The notes beneath the pieces were generated by a model. The model saw only the letters and a program-made list of their open reading frames with translations, searched no databases and was not told the origin of the DNA. From positions 372,001-436,000 of the forward strand of contig NZ_FSRU01000002.1 of the NCBI RefSeq assembly GCF_900142845.1: 64,000 nt of DNA. The letters are read 5' to 3'. Origin of the DNA: Paraburkholderia phenazinium. Its GTDB lineage: Bacteria; Pseudomonadota; Gammaproteobacteria; Burkholderiales; Burkholderiaceae. This document shows positions 45,241 through 54,795 of this stretch, in pieces (position 1 is the stretch's first letter; each line of letters begins with the position of its first letter). A program made the position numbers and the translations under genes.

Positions 45241-46284
45241 TCAGAACTTGTACGCCGGATTCTTCGGATCGAAGGTCGCATCGTCGAGGGTCTTCGGCGT
45301 GACGCTTTCGAACACGATCTTCTCGAAGATCTTGCCGTCGTTCGCGTACGATTCGACCGTGCGGAAATACGGATGGCGCAGATCGAGCCCGAGCGTTTCC
45401 TTCTTCGCGTAGAACTGCGGCTGGCCGATCGGCGTTTCGTACGTGAAGGTGACGACCCGCACGCCTTCGATGGTCTGCACGGCGATCTGCGTCGAGCGCG
45501 GCACGCCGGCTTCGACGTACTTCTTGCCCTCGGCGAGATACTGGTTGGCGATGTAGCCGGTGCCGAGGTCGCGCACCTGGTGGTTCGACTGTGCGCGGGC
45601 CAGCGCGCCGGTCGTCGAGGTCCAGATGGGCACGACGCCGAGCAGGCCGCCGAGGTGCCCGTACATTTCGTCGGTTCGTCTGGATTCGTCGTAGATGATT
45701 TCCTGGCCGGCGTGCGCGCCATCCGGCAGCCATCTGGCGTAGATGCGCAGCGGATCGTGGGCGATGCGCACCAGCATGTGATCGGGCTTGTCCGGCCACT
45801 CGCCCTTGATGCGTTCCCAGCGCAACATCCTGAACTCATACGAGGGATAGCCGTTCGGCCCTTCCTGAATATAGCGCGGCAGCGTAAGCGGATCGAGCGA
45901 CTGGAAGAGAGCCGTGAGCTGCGCATCGTCGAGTTTCTCGAGCACGCCGCTTTGCTGCGCTTGCCGTAGCCAATGCACCTGCTGGTCGAGCGTCAGCTTG
46001 CCCGCCTGCGCCGGTGGCGTGGACGGCGCCTGCACGGCGCTGGCGGCCTCGGTGTCGGCTGCGGGGTTTGCCGCGGGGTTTGCCGCTACGTCTGCAGCAG
46101 AGACCACACTGGCCGGCTGCGAGCCGGCTTGCGCGAATGCGACCGCCGACGCACAGGCGAGGACCGTGCCCGCGAGCCACGGCCGCAACAGGTTCAGGTT
46201 GCCAAAGCGCATCGGGCGCATTGAGCGCTTCAAGCGCACGAAGGCCGGCGCAGCTTGCGAACGCGTGAACAGACGATGCTTCAT
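45241..46284 (-). CDS. DUF1571 exported protein
   Basis: 347 residues. The start at 46284 has GGAGGG six bases upstream. A long basic N-region is followed by a signal core (LAGTVLACASAVAFA) with cleavage near residue 52, then an Ala/Pro linker. The DUF1571 domain follows: DKPDHMLVRIAHDPLRIYAR, WLPDGAHAGQEIIYDESRR, EMYGHLGGLLGVVPIWTSTT and ARAQSNHQVRDLGTGYIA. I know of no characterised member; the domain is periplasmic and appears in many proteobacteria. It converges with the frameshifted gene and is upstream-separated by 78 bases from fadD, which reads in the same direction. Confidence 0.85.
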   Translation of the reverse strand: MKHRLFTRSQAAPAFVRLKRSMRPMRFGNLNLLRPWLAGTVLACASAVAFAQAGSQPASVVSAADVAANPAANPAADTEAASAVQAPSTPPAQAGKLTLDQQVHWLRQAQQSGVLEKLDDAQLTALFQSLDPLTLPRYIQEGPNGYPSYEFRMLRWERIKGEWPDKPDHMLVRIAHDPLRIYARWLPDGAHAGQEIIYDESRRTDEMYGHLGGLLGVVPIWTSTTGALARAQSNHQVRDLGTGYIANQYLAEGKKYVEAGVPRSTQIAVQTIEGVRVVTFTYETPIGQPQFYAKKETLGLDLRHPYFRTVESYANDGKIFEKIVFESVTPKTLDDATFDPKNPAYKF

Positions 46285-46362
46285 TCATTGCCCTCCAGAT
46301 CCAGAATCGGCGGAACCGACCGCACTGTCGCCGTTCGACGGGTGCTCGATAGGTGCTGCTTG

Positions 46363-48132
46363 TCAGGCAGGCTTTTGTTTGGCGAGTTCCTCGTCGCGCA
46401 GCGCACGCCGCAGAATTTTTCCGACGTTGGTTTGCGGCAGCTCGTCGCGGAACTCGACCACCTTCGGCACCTTGTAGCCGGTCAGATTCTTGCGGCAGTG
46501 TTCGATGACCTGCTCGGCGGTGAGCGCCGGATTGCGCGAGACGACGAACACCTTGACGCGTTCGCCCTGCGCGACATCGGGAATGCCGATGGCCGCCACC
46601 TCGCGCACGTCGGGGTGCATGGCGATCACGTCTTCGATCTCGTTCGGGTAGACGTTGAAGCCCGACACCAGAATCATGTCCTTCTTGCGGTCGATAAGCC
46701 GCATGAAGCCGCGCGAATCCATTACGCCGATGTCGCCGGTGGCGAGCCAGCCGTCCTCGTCGAAGACCTTGGCGGTTTCGTCGGGACGGTTCCAGTAGCC
46801 CTTCATCACCTGCGGACCCTTGACGCACAATTCGCCCGGCTCGCCGATATTGGCGCAGCTACCGTCGTCCTTCCTGAAGCGCACCTGGGTGGAAGGCGCG
46901 GGCAGGCCGATCGAGCCTTCGAAATCGCGCATGTTTTTCAGGTCGACCGGATTCATCGACACGATCGGCGAGCACTCCGTGAGCCCATACCCTTCGATAA
47001 TCGGCTGTCCGGTGACGGCCTTGAAGCGTTCGGCGACGGCCTTCTGCGTGGCCATGCCGCCGGCCATCGCGAGTTTCAGGTCCGAGAAGTCGCGCTTCCT
47101 GAACTCTTCGTTTTCGAGGAACGCGTTGTAGAGCGTGTTGACCGCCGTGATGCCGGTGAATTTCTCGTGACGGATGATCATCATCACGCGCTTTGTGTCG
47201 CGCGGATTGGCGATCAGGATGTTGCGCCCACCCAGTCCCATGAAGATCATCGCATTCACAGTGAGCGAATAGATGTGATAAAGCGGCAACGGCGTGAGCA
47301 CGGTTTCGATGTCGCCGGTCAGTTGCCCCTGCGACCACACCTTGGCCTGCAGCAGGTTGGCGATGATGTTCTGGTGCGTGAGCATCGCACCCTTGGCGAC
47401 GCCGGTGGTGCCGCCCGTGTATTGCAGGAACGCGAGGTCGCCATGCGTCAGGCGCACTGGCGTCAGCGGCCGGTTGTACCCGGTGGCGAGCGCATCGAGC
47501 AGACGCACGGCCTTCGGCAAATGATACTTCGGCACCATCTTTTTCACGTGCCGCAGCACGAAATTGAGCATCCGTCCTTTCAGGTTCAGCCCGTCGGCGA
47601 GCAGGTCGCCGAGACCGGTGACGATCACGTTCTGCACGCGCGTGCCCGGCAACGCATCTTCGACGGTCTTCGCGAAGTTCTCGAACACGATGATGGTCTG
47701 CGCACCGCTGTCCTTCAACTGGTGCGCGAGTTCGCGCACCGTGTAGAGCGGGTTCACGTTGACCACCACCGCGCCGGCTTTCAGGATGCCGAACAATGCA
47801 ACCGGATACTGGAACGTATTCGGCAGCATGATGGCGACGCGCTCGCCCGGTTTGACACCGATGCTCTGCAGATACGCCGCGAAGGCGGTGGCCTTGCGCG
47901 CCAGCTCGCCATAGGTCAGGTTGGCGCCGACGCTCACATAGGCGACCCGCTCGCGGAACTGTGCAGTGCATTCGTCGAAGAACTGCACGATCGACTCGTA
48001 CTGCCGCACGTCGATTTCGTGCGGCACGTCAGGCGGATACGAGGCGTACCAGATGCCGTCGGTGTTCGGCGCACGCGGCGCCGGTTTGGCTTCGACGGAT
48101 GGAATCGGCGCCGATTGGGTAGGCTGGTTCAT
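46363..48132 (-). CDS. fadD: Long-chain fatty acid-CoA ligase FadD
   Basis: Activates free fatty acids to acyl-CoA using ATP. 589 residues from ATG 48132 with AGGAG eight bases upstream. The ATP-binding loop is YTGGTTGVAKGA (238-249); further adenylate-forming motifs include YGLTECSPIV, GWLATGDIGVMDSRGFM and the hinge/FACS region DRKKDMILVSGFNVYPNEIE, all typical of FadD; the C-terminal LPQTNVGKILRRALR carries the catalytic lysine. It is the last gene of the leftward fad cluster, 93 bases beyond the thiolase. A role in activating the substrate for the cluster is likely. Confidence 0.95.
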   Translation of the reverse strand: MNQPTQSAPIPSVEAKPAPRAPNTDGIWYASYPPDVPHEIDVRQYESIVQFFDECTAQFRERVAYVSVGANLTYGELARKATAFAAYLQSIGVKPGERVAIMLPNTFQYPVALFGILKAGAVVVNVNPLYTVRELAHQLKDSGAQTIIVFENFAKTVEDALPGTRVQNVIVTGLGDLLADGLNLKGRMLNFVLRHVKKMVPKYHLPKAVRLLDALATGYNRPLTPVRLTHGDLAFLQYTGGTTGVAKGAMLTHQNIIANLLQAKVWSQGQLTGDIETVLTPLPLYHIYSLTVNAMIFMGLGGRNILIANPRDTKRVMMIIRHEKFTGITAVNTLYNAFLENEEFRKRDFSDLKLAMAGGMATQKAVAERFKAVTGQPIIEGYGLTECSPIVSMNPVDLKNMRDFEGSIGLPAPSTQVRFRKDDGSCANIGEPGELCVKGPQVMKGYWNRPDETAKVFDEDGWLATGDIGVMDSRGFMRLIDRKKDMILVSGFNVYPNEIEDVIAMHPDVREVAAIGIPDVAQGERVKVFVVSRNPALTAEQVIEHCRKNLTGYKVPKVVEFRDELPQTNVGKILRRALRDEELAKQKPA

Positions 48133-48225
48133 TGCATGTCTCCTGAAGCGCAACGCTTCGTCTGTGTCTGTTTATATGCTGCTGTATCGATGCTGCGATG
48201 ACGCATAAAAAATACCGCTGGCGCG

Positions 48226-49527
48226 CTAGCGCTCAAGTATCGCGACGACCCCCTGGCCGCCCGCGGCGCAAATCGAAATCAGGCCGCGCGCGGTGCCGGC
48301 GGGTTTGTCGAGTTGCGCCAGCATCTTCGCGAGACCGGCGACGATCCGTCCGCCGGTCGCGGCAAACGGATGCCCGGTGGCGAGCGAACTGCCGTTGACA
48401 TTCAGTTTTGCACGATCGATGGCGCCGAGCGGACCCGCAAGGCCAAGTTGCGTGCGGCAATACTCGTCGTCCTGCCAGGCGGTGAGCGTGCACAGCACCT
48501 GGGCCGCGAACGCCTCGTGAATTTCGTAAAGATCGAAGTCCTGCAGGGTCAGGCCGGCACGCGCCAGCATGCGCGGCACGGCGTAGGCCGGCGCCATCAG
48601 CAGGCCTTCTTTCCTGTCGAAGAAATCGACCGCGGCCGTTTCCGACCAGGTGAGGTACGCGAGCACCGGCAGACCATGAGCGGCGGCCCACGCCTCGCTG
48701 GCGAGCAGGACGGCTGAGGCGCCGTCGGTGAGCGGCGTGGAATTGCCGGCGGTCAGCGTGCCGGCGTCGCGGTCGAATACGGGCTTCAGGCCCGCGAGCT
48801 TCTCCAGCGTCAGGTCGGCGCGCAGGTTGTTGTCGCGCGCGAGGCCGCGGTATGGCGTCATCAGGTCGTTGAGGAAGCCGCGTGTGTAGGCATCGGCGAG
48901 CTTGCGATGGCTTTCGTAGGCCAGTTCGTCCTGGGCTTCGCGCGCGATTGCCCAGCGCTTGGCCATCAGTTCGCAGTGTTCGCCCATCGACAGGCCGGTG
49001 CGCGGTTCGCCGTTGCGCGGCAACAGCGGCTTGAAGAACATGCCCGGCCGCAGCTTGGTCAGCGCGCCGACGCGCTGGCCGGCGGTCTTGCCGCGATTCG
49101 CTTCGAGCAGGATCTTGCGCATCCGCTCGTTGACGCCGATCGGCGCGTCCGAGGTCGTATCGACGCCGCCTGCGATGCCCGCTTCGGTCTGCCCGAGGGC
49201 GATCTTGTTGGCTACCAGAATGGCCGCTTCGAGACCGGTGCCGCAGGCCTGCTGCACGTCGTAGGCGGGGGTTTCTTTCGCGAGGGTGGTCGAGAGCACG
49301 GATTCGCGCGTGAGGTTGAAGTCGCGCGAATGCTTGATGACCGCGCCCGCCGCCACTTCGCCGAGACGCTCGCCGTGCAGGTTGAAGCGGTCGATCAAGC
49401 CCTGCAGCGTGAAGGTCAGCATGTCCTGATTCGACGCGTTCGCGTAGGCCGTGTTCGAACGCGCAAACGGAATCCGGTTGCCGCCGATGATGGCGACGCG
49501 CCGCACAGCGGGAAGCGGGTGGGACAT
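48226..49527 (-). CDS. fadI: Acetyl-CoA C-acyltransferase (thiolase, FadI/FadA2-like)
   Basis: Cleaves 3-ketoacyl-CoA with CoA in the last step of beta-oxidation. 433 residues. The nucleophile is Cys95 in VQQACGTGLEA; the C-terminal catalytic residues are His386 in ATGHPFAATGGR and Cys420 in CAAGGQG. The long insert GEHCELMAKRWAIAREAQDE and the length match the FadI group. Start ATG at 49527 has AAAGGAG upstream. It is between maoC and fadD in the leftward cluster. Confidence 0.92.
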   Translation of the reverse strand: MSHPLPAVRRVAIIGGNRIPFARSNTAYANASNQDMLTFTLQGLIDRFNLHGERLGEVAAGAVIKHSRDFNLTRESVLSTTLAKETPAYDVQQACGTGLEAAILVANKIALGQTEAGIAGGVDTTSDAPIGVNERMRKILLEANRGKTAGQRVGALTKLRPGMFFKPLLPRNGEPRTGLSMGEHCELMAKRWAIAREAQDELAYESHRKLADAYTRGFLNDLMTPYRGLARDNNLRADLTLEKLAGLKPVFDRDAGTLTAGNSTPLTDGASAVLLASEAWAAAHGLPVLAYLTWSETAAVDFFDRKEGLLMAPAYAVPRMLARAGLTLQDFDLYEIHEAFAAQVLCTLTAWQDDEYCRTQLGLAGPLGAIDRAKLNVNGSSLATGHPFAATGGRIVAGLAKMLAQLDKPAGTARGLISICAAGGQGVVAILER

Positions 49528-49629
49528 GCGTGACTCCTTTGAGGGCGAGGCGGGTTGAGGGTGGGTGCTTTGGCGTCGTGCGTTACGGGATGAACGGAGG
49601 CGCGCGCCAGCTCGTGAAGGGGCGTGGGT

Positions 49630-50571
49630 TCATAGCGTGGTCCACTGAAACCGGCCGCGCAAATGCGGTTTGTCGCCGGCCGCGTCGCGCACTTCGAGTT
49701 CGCGCGTGGTCGTCGCGGCGATCGCTGCCGCGGCCGTTGCGGGGATGTTGGTCCATAACGACGCGTCGCCGGGCAGCAGCATCGGCAGCTTGAACTCGGC
49801 GCTGATTACCGCTTCGGCGAGCGGCTTGGGCGGTTGCAGCGCGGCGGCCGCGCGTGCGAGGGTCCACATGCCGTGGGCAATCGCGCGCGGAAAGCCGAAC
49901 GCCTTGGCGGACAGTGTCGTCAGGTGAATCGGGTTGTAGTCGCCGGACGCGTGTGCGTAGTCGCGCCCGAGTTGCGCGGGAAGCTGCCAGCGCGCCACGC
50001 GCTGCAACGCGCCGCGTTCGATTTCGAGCGCGGCCAGCGGGTCGCCCACCGGCGCGGCGCCGCGCTTCAGATACACGCTGTCGCCGTCCCATACGGCTTC
50101 GCCGCGTCGATACAGGCGCGTGTGCAGCACGAACGCCTGGCCCTTGTCATGACGCAGCAAGGCGCCGAATTCGACCTCGACGCGCAGCACTTCGTTGTAC
50201 GCGAGCGGGCGTCGCATGCGCACATGATTGGCGAGGTGCACGAGGCCGAGCGCGGGCCACGGGAAGGCGGGGTCGGTCAGCATCAGCAGATGCAGCGGGA
50301 AGGCGAGCAGATGCGGAAAGGTCAGCGGCACGCCGTGCTCCGGGATAAAGCCGCAGACGCGCGCGTAGCGTTCGATGGCCGCGGGTTCGAGCGGCGCCGC
50401 GGGACGCACGAGGCGCAGCGCGGGCAACTGCGAGGGGCGGCCGCGCTTGATCACGCCGGACAAGGCGCGCGCATACAGCCTGGCGGGCGCGGGCAACTGT
50501 TCGACCACCACGGTGCGGGGGCGCGCCGCGCCGTAGGCTTGACCGATGCCGGAGGGCTCGCCCATGCTCAT
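49630..50571 (-). CDS. MaoC-type (R)-enoyl-CoA hydratase
   Basis: 313 residues from ATG 50571. It has an N-terminal half resembling a decayed hot-dog domain and a C-terminal MaoC hot-dog domain with the hydratase motif DYNPIHLTTLSAKAFGFPR followed by AIAHGMWTLARAAAAL. It would add water to 2-enoyl-CoA to give the (R)-3-hydroxy product. That stereochemistry fits the adjacent FabG-type dehydrogenase. The ATGA overlap with fabG implies coupled translation. The size resembles the mycobacterial HtdX type rather than the short PhaJ type. Confidence 0.88.
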   Translation of the reverse strand: MSMGEPSGIGQAYGAARPRTVVVEQLPAPARLYARALSGVIKRGRPSQLPALRLVRPAAPLEPAAIERYARVCGFIPEHGVPLTFPHLLAFPLHLLMLTDPAFPWPALGLVHLANHVRMRRPLAYNEVLRVEVEFGALLRHDKGQAFVLHTRLYRRGEAVWDGDSVYLKRGAAPVGDPLAALEIERGALQRVARWQLPAQLGRDYAHASGDYNPIHLTTLSAKAFGFPRAIAHGMWTLARAAAALQPPKPLAEAVISAEFKLPMLLPGDASLWTNIPATAAAAIAATTTRELEVRDAAGDKPHLRGRFQWTTL

Positions 50572-52019
50572 GCTCCGATCAGGCTTTGGCCGCACACGCG
50601 CACCACCTGGCCGGTGATGCCCGCGCAACCGGGATGCGCGAGCCATGCGATGGTCTGGGCTACATCCGCCGGCTGGCCGCCCTGGCTCATCGAATTCATG
50701 CGGCGGCCGGCTTCGCGGATCGCCAGCGGAATCTTCGCGGTCATCTGGGTTTCGATGAACCCCGGTGCGACGGCGTTAATCGTAATGCGCCGTGCGGCGA
50801 GCTGCGCCGCCATGCTTTGCACGCGGCCGATCACGCCGGCCTTCGAGGCCGCATAGTTGGTCTGGCCCAGGTTGCCGGCGATGCCGCTGATCGACGATAC
50901 GCAGACGATGCGGCCACCGTCGCGCAGCGTGCCGGCGGCGAGCAAGGCCTCGTCGAGGCGTTCCTGCGCGGACAGGTTGATGTCGATCACGCTGTGCCAC
51001 GCGGCCTCGGTCATGCGCGCGATGGTCTTGTCTTTGGTGATGCCCGCGTTGTGCACGACAATGTCGACACCGAGTTCGTCGAGTGCGGCGGCGATTTGCG
51101 CGGGCGTTTCGGGCGCGGCGATATCGAAGGCGAGGGCGGTGCCGGCGAGCGGCCGGATCGTCGTCTCTAACGCTTCGCGGGCGGATGGGATATCGATGCC
51201 GATCACATGCGCGCCTTCGGCGGCGAGCGCGTTGGCGATGGCCGCGCCGATGCCGCGTGCCGCGCCTGTGACGACGGCGCGTTTGCCGGCGAGCGGTTGG
51301 GACCAGTTGAGGGTGGTTGTGCCAGAGGCAGCAACTGCACCGGCGCCGGCGGTGGCATCCGGGTCCGCATGACCATGCGCGCCAATCCGCACCGCCTGCC
51401 CCGAGACATAAGCCGAACGCGGCGACAGAAAGAAGCGCAATGTCGCTTCGGCCTCGTCTTCGGCACCTTGCGCGACATACACCAGATTGGCCGTGATCCC
51501 GCGCCGCGCTTCCTTGCCTAGCGAGCGCGTCAGTCCTTCGAGCGCCCGTTGCGCGGTCCATTGCCGCGGACTCGCGCAGGCCTCGGGCGGCCTCCCCAAT
51601 ACAACAATTCGCCCGCACTTGCCGAGCGAGCGCAGCGTGTCGTGGAAGAACGCGAACAGGCTATCGAGCTGGCTGCTGTCTTCGATGCCGCTCGCGTCGA
51701 AGATCAGCGCGGCGAGCCGTCCGTGCGGCCCGGCGTCGGCCGGCTCGAAGCGGCCTGTCATCAGAGCGTGGCGCGCGGCGAGCGGTATCCACAGGCCGGC
51801 GCTTTCATGTGCGACGCTAGTGAAGCCGCTGCGTGCGATCACACCCGCCAGCGCATCGAGCAGATGCGGCTCGCGCCCCGCACCGATCGCGACGAGCCCG
51901 TCGAACTCGGGCTGATCCGCGCGATAGCGGCGCAATACCTCGGGCTTCGGCAAGCCGATCGAATGCGCGAGGCGCGCGCCGAACGGCGAGTTGACGAAGT
52001 TCAGGTAGGTGTCTTTCAT
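50568..52019 (-). CDS. fabG: Two-domain high-molecular-weight FabG (3-ketoacyl reductase / 3-hydroxyacyl dehydrogenase)
   Basis: 483 residues: about 235 residues of a degenerate SDR/flavodoxin-like N-terminal domain, then a complete SDR domain. The C-terminal domain has TGAARGIG (251-258), NAG (324-326), the catalytic Ser in VSSISG (about 376-378), Tyr389 and Lys393 in NYAASKAG, and PGFIETQM. This architecture is that of HMW FabG (FabG4 in mycobacteria), which uses NADH and works on CoA thioesters. In this cluster it likely interconverts (R)-3-hydroxyacyl-CoA and 3-ketoacyl-CoA. It overlaps maoC by 4 bases. Confidence 0.9.
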   Translation of the reverse strand: MKDTYLNFVNSPFGARLAHSIGLPKPEVLRRYRADQPEFDGLVAIGAGREPHLLDALAGVIARSGFTSVAHESAGLWIPLAARHALMTGRFEPADAGPHGRLAALIFDASGIEDSSQLDSLFAFFHDTLRSLGKCGRIVVLGRPPEACASPRQWTAQRALEGLTRSLGKEARRGITANLVYVAQGAEDEAEATLRFFLSPRSAYVSGQAVRIGAHGHADPDATAGAGAVAASGTTTLNWSQPLAGKRAVVTGAARGIGAAIANALAAEGAHVIGIDIPSAREALETTIRPLAGTALAFDIAAPETPAQIAAALDELGVDIVVHNAGITKDKTIARMTEAAWHSVIDINLSAQERLDEALLAAGTLRDGGRIVCVSSISGIAGNLGQTNYAASKAGVIGRVQSMAAQLAARRITINAVAPGFIETQMTAKIPLAIREAGRRMNSMSQGGQPADVAQTIAWLAHPGCAGITGQVVRVCGQSLIGA

Positions 52020-52153
52020 CGTCGGTTGCTCCGCTGGCCGGTCGGGGTTGCGTCGTAGGGTTTCAGGGGTGCATCAAAGGGTGCATCAGGGGCGTCTCAA
52101 GGGTTTGCCTCAGTATGCACGGCGGCCTTGCCTCAGTGTGCACGGCGCGACAC

Positions 52154-54652
52154 TCAGGCCGCAAGCTGCATCGCTTTTTCGAGCGCCTCCTTGCGCTGTT
52201 GCAGATCCTCGAGCATGCCGAAGTCGGGCGCGAAGTCGTCGACCTTCACCACCTCGGCGCCATAGCGCGCATAGTCGTCGAGCACCTGGCGCTCGTCGGC
52301 GTCGATCAGGCCCTGCTGTTGCGCTTGCTCCGTCCACGCGGCGAGGTGCGCGAGGCTTTGCGGCATCGGTGTGAGCAAGCCTTGCTTGACCGCCTCGCGC
52401 AGTTTCTGGTCGATCGCATTGATGCGCGGATTGAGCGCGAACAGCAGTTCGCCGTAGCCGAGCGGATCGACGTCCGGGTGCGGCACATACGAATCGGACA
52501 CGAGCCGCTCGCGCGCGGCGCCCGGCGTTTGCATCAACTCGGCAATCGCGCCGCCGAGGTGGTCCGACGGCGCGCGATGCGGCAGGCCGAACGGAAACGC
52601 CAGCACCCGCACGAGACCCGCCGCTAGCCGGTTCGGATAGTTGACGAGCACGCCGTCGATGGCTTCCTGCGCCTGATGCAACGCATCCTCGACACCCCAG
52701 CGCACGAGCGGCAGATCGCTTTCCTGACGGCCTTCGTCCTCGAAGCGCTTGAGCGTCGCGGAGATCAGGTAGAGCTGCGACAGCACGTCGCCGAGGCGCG
52801 CGGAAATCCGCTCGCGCCGTTTCAGATCGCCGCCCAGCACGAACATCGAGACATCGGCGAGCAGCGCGAACACGGTGGAGATGCGTGTCGCCGCGCGGTA
52901 GTACGGCAGGAGCGGCGCATAGGCGCGCTGCGGTTGGCGGATGAAGGCGCCGGCCGTGATGCCGTAGACGAAACTGCGCACCACGTTCGACAGCGTAAAG
53001 CTGACATGGCCGAAGAACGCCTCGTCGAAATCGCGCAGGGCTTTGCCGCGATCGGCTTCGCGCGTCGCGGCCATTTCCTTCAGCACATACGGATGGCAAC
53101 GGATCGCCCCCTGGCCGAAGATGATCAGGCAGCGCGTCAGAATGTTGGCGCCTTCGACGGTGATCGCAATCGGCACCTGTTGATAAGCGCGCGCGAGGAA
53201 GTTCGACGGGCCCATGCAGATGCCCTTGCCGGCGGCGACATCCATGCCGTCGTTGATGACCTTGCGGGCCCGCTCGGTGATGTGATACTTCGCGATCGCG
53301 GAGATCACCGAGGGCTTTTCGCCAAGGTCGACCGCATGCGCGGAGAGCCGCCGCGCCGCGTCCATCACGTACAGGTTGCCGCCCATGCGGCCAAGCGCTT
53401 CCTGCACGCCTTCGAACTTGCCGACGGCGGTGCGGAACTGGCGCCGCACGGCGGCATACGCGCCGGTGCCGCGCACGGCGATCTTCGCCATGCCCACGTT
53501 CGACGACGGCAGCGAAATAGCCCGGCCGGCAGCGAGACACTCCATCAGCATGCGCCAGCCGTTGCCCACTTGCGCGCGTCCGCCGATCACCCAGTCGAGC
53601 GGGATGAACACGTCCTTGCCCGAATTCGGACCGTTCTGGAACACCGCGTTGAGCGGCCAGTGACGGCGGCCGATGTTCACGCCGGGGTGCGAGGTGGGAA
53701 TCAGTGCGCAGGTAATGCCGGGCTCGTCCGCGGAGCCGAGCAGATGATCGGGATCGAGCGCGCGAAACGCGAGGCCTAGCACGGTCGCAATCGGTCCCAG
53801 CGTGATGTAGCGCTTGTCCCACGTCACGCGAAAGCCGAGCGTCTCGCGGCCTTCGAAGCTGCCCTGGCAGACGATGCCGACATCGGGAATCGCCGCGGCA
53901 TCCGAGCCGGCATAGGGGCTCGTCAGCGCGAAGCAGGGGATCTCCACGCCGCGCGCGAGACGCGGCAGATAGTAGTTCTTCTGTTCTTCGGTGCCGTAGT
54001 GCATCAGCAACTCGGCCGGGCCGAGCGAGTTCGGCACCATCACCGAGACCGCCGCCGCCGAGCAGCGCGTGGCGAGCTTCATGATGACCTGCGAATGCGC
54101 GTAGGCGGAGAACTGCTTGCCGCCATACTGCTTCGGAATGATCATGCCGAGGAAGCCGCGCTCCTTGATGTATTGCCAGGTCTTCGGCGAGAGGTCTTGC
54201 CATACGGCGGTGGTTTCCCAGTCGTTGGCGAGATCGCACAGGTGCTGGCATTCGACATCGAGAAACGACTGTTCTTCCGCCGTGAGCCTGGCGGGACCGT
54301 GCCCGAGCAACGTGTCCCAATGCGGACGTCCCGAGAATAAGGCGGCGTCCCACCAGACCGTGCCGGCTTCGATGGCATCGCGCTCGGTCGGCGACATCTC
54401 AGGCAGGATCTTGCGGAAGATTTCGAGCACGGGCCTGGCGAGCCACGCGCGGCGCAGCGGCCTAAGCGTCAGAACCAGCGCAGGCAATACAAGGACGATA
54501 GCGAGGAGGGCGGTGGCGAGCGGTCCTGCCGCGCCGCTCAGATGCGCGGCCGCGACCCAGACGATCAGGAAGGCGAGCCACCATGAGGCGCGAGCCTGAA
54601 CGTAGACGAGCGCCGCAGCGGCGATGATCAGCACTAAGAAGAACCACGACAT
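52154..54652 (-). CDS. fadE: Acyl-CoA dehydrogenase FadE
   Basis: 832 residues from ATG 54652 with AGGAGGAAGG upstream, the usual E. coli-like FadE size (about 814). Two or three N-terminal hydrophobic segments (about 3-75, SWFFLVLIIAAAALVYVQ) anchor it to the membrane. The acyl-CoA dehydrogenase part has FLGMIIPKQYGGKQFSAYAH, CFALTSPYAGSDAAAIPDVG and VEGANILTRCLIIFGQGAIR, then the FadE-specific DUF1974 C-terminal domain (from about 560). It catalyses the first oxidation of acyl-CoA. It lies between the TetR gene and fabG. Confidence 0.95.
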   Translation of the reverse strand: MSWFFLVLIIAAAALVYVQARASWWLAFLIVWVAAAHLSGAAGPLATALLAIVLVLPALVLTLRPLRRAWLARPVLEIFRKILPEMSPTERDAIEAGTVWWDAALFSGRPHWDTLLGHGPARLTAEEQSFLDVECQHLCDLANDWETTAVWQDLSPKTWQYIKERGFLGMIIPKQYGGKQFSAYAHSQVIMKLATRCSAAAVSVMVPNSLGPAELLMHYGTEEQKNYYLPRLARGVEIPCFALTSPYAGSDAAAIPDVGIVCQGSFEGRETLGFRVTWDKRYITLGPIATVLGLAFRALDPDHLLGSADEPGITCALIPTSHPGVNIGRRHWPLNAVFQNGPNSGKDVFIPLDWVIGGRAQVGNGWRMLMECLAAGRAISLPSSNVGMAKIAVRGTGAYAAVRRQFRTAVGKFEGVQEALGRMGGNLYVMDAARRLSAHAVDLGEKPSVISAIAKYHITERARKVINDGMDVAAGKGICMGPSNFLARAYQQVPIAITVEGANILTRCLIIFGQGAIRCHPYVLKEMAATREADRGKALRDFDEAFFGHVSFTLSNVVRSFVYGITAGAFIRQPQRAYAPLLPYYRAATRISTVFALLADVSMFVLGGDLKRRERISARLGDVLSQLYLISATLKRFEDEGRQESDLPLVRWGVEDALHQAQEAIDGVLVNYPNRLAAGLVRVLAFPFGLPHRAPSDHLGGAIAELMQTPGAARERLVSDSYVPHPDVDPLGYGELLFALNPRINAIDQKLREAVKQGLLTPMPQSLAHLAAWTEQAQQQGLIDADERQVLDDYARYGAEVVKVDDFAPDFGMLEDLQQRKEALEKAMQLAA

Positions 54653-54795
54653 AACCCTTCCTCCTGTTTTCATGGTGCGTGCGGACGCTTCCGCTGGATG
54701 CGGAAGGCTCGCCTTGATTGTTTGACAGCACGTGCGGTGCCAGGTGCACCGCGGTGCCTGGGTGGCAACCTCTAAGCCACCCAGGCACGCCCGGT

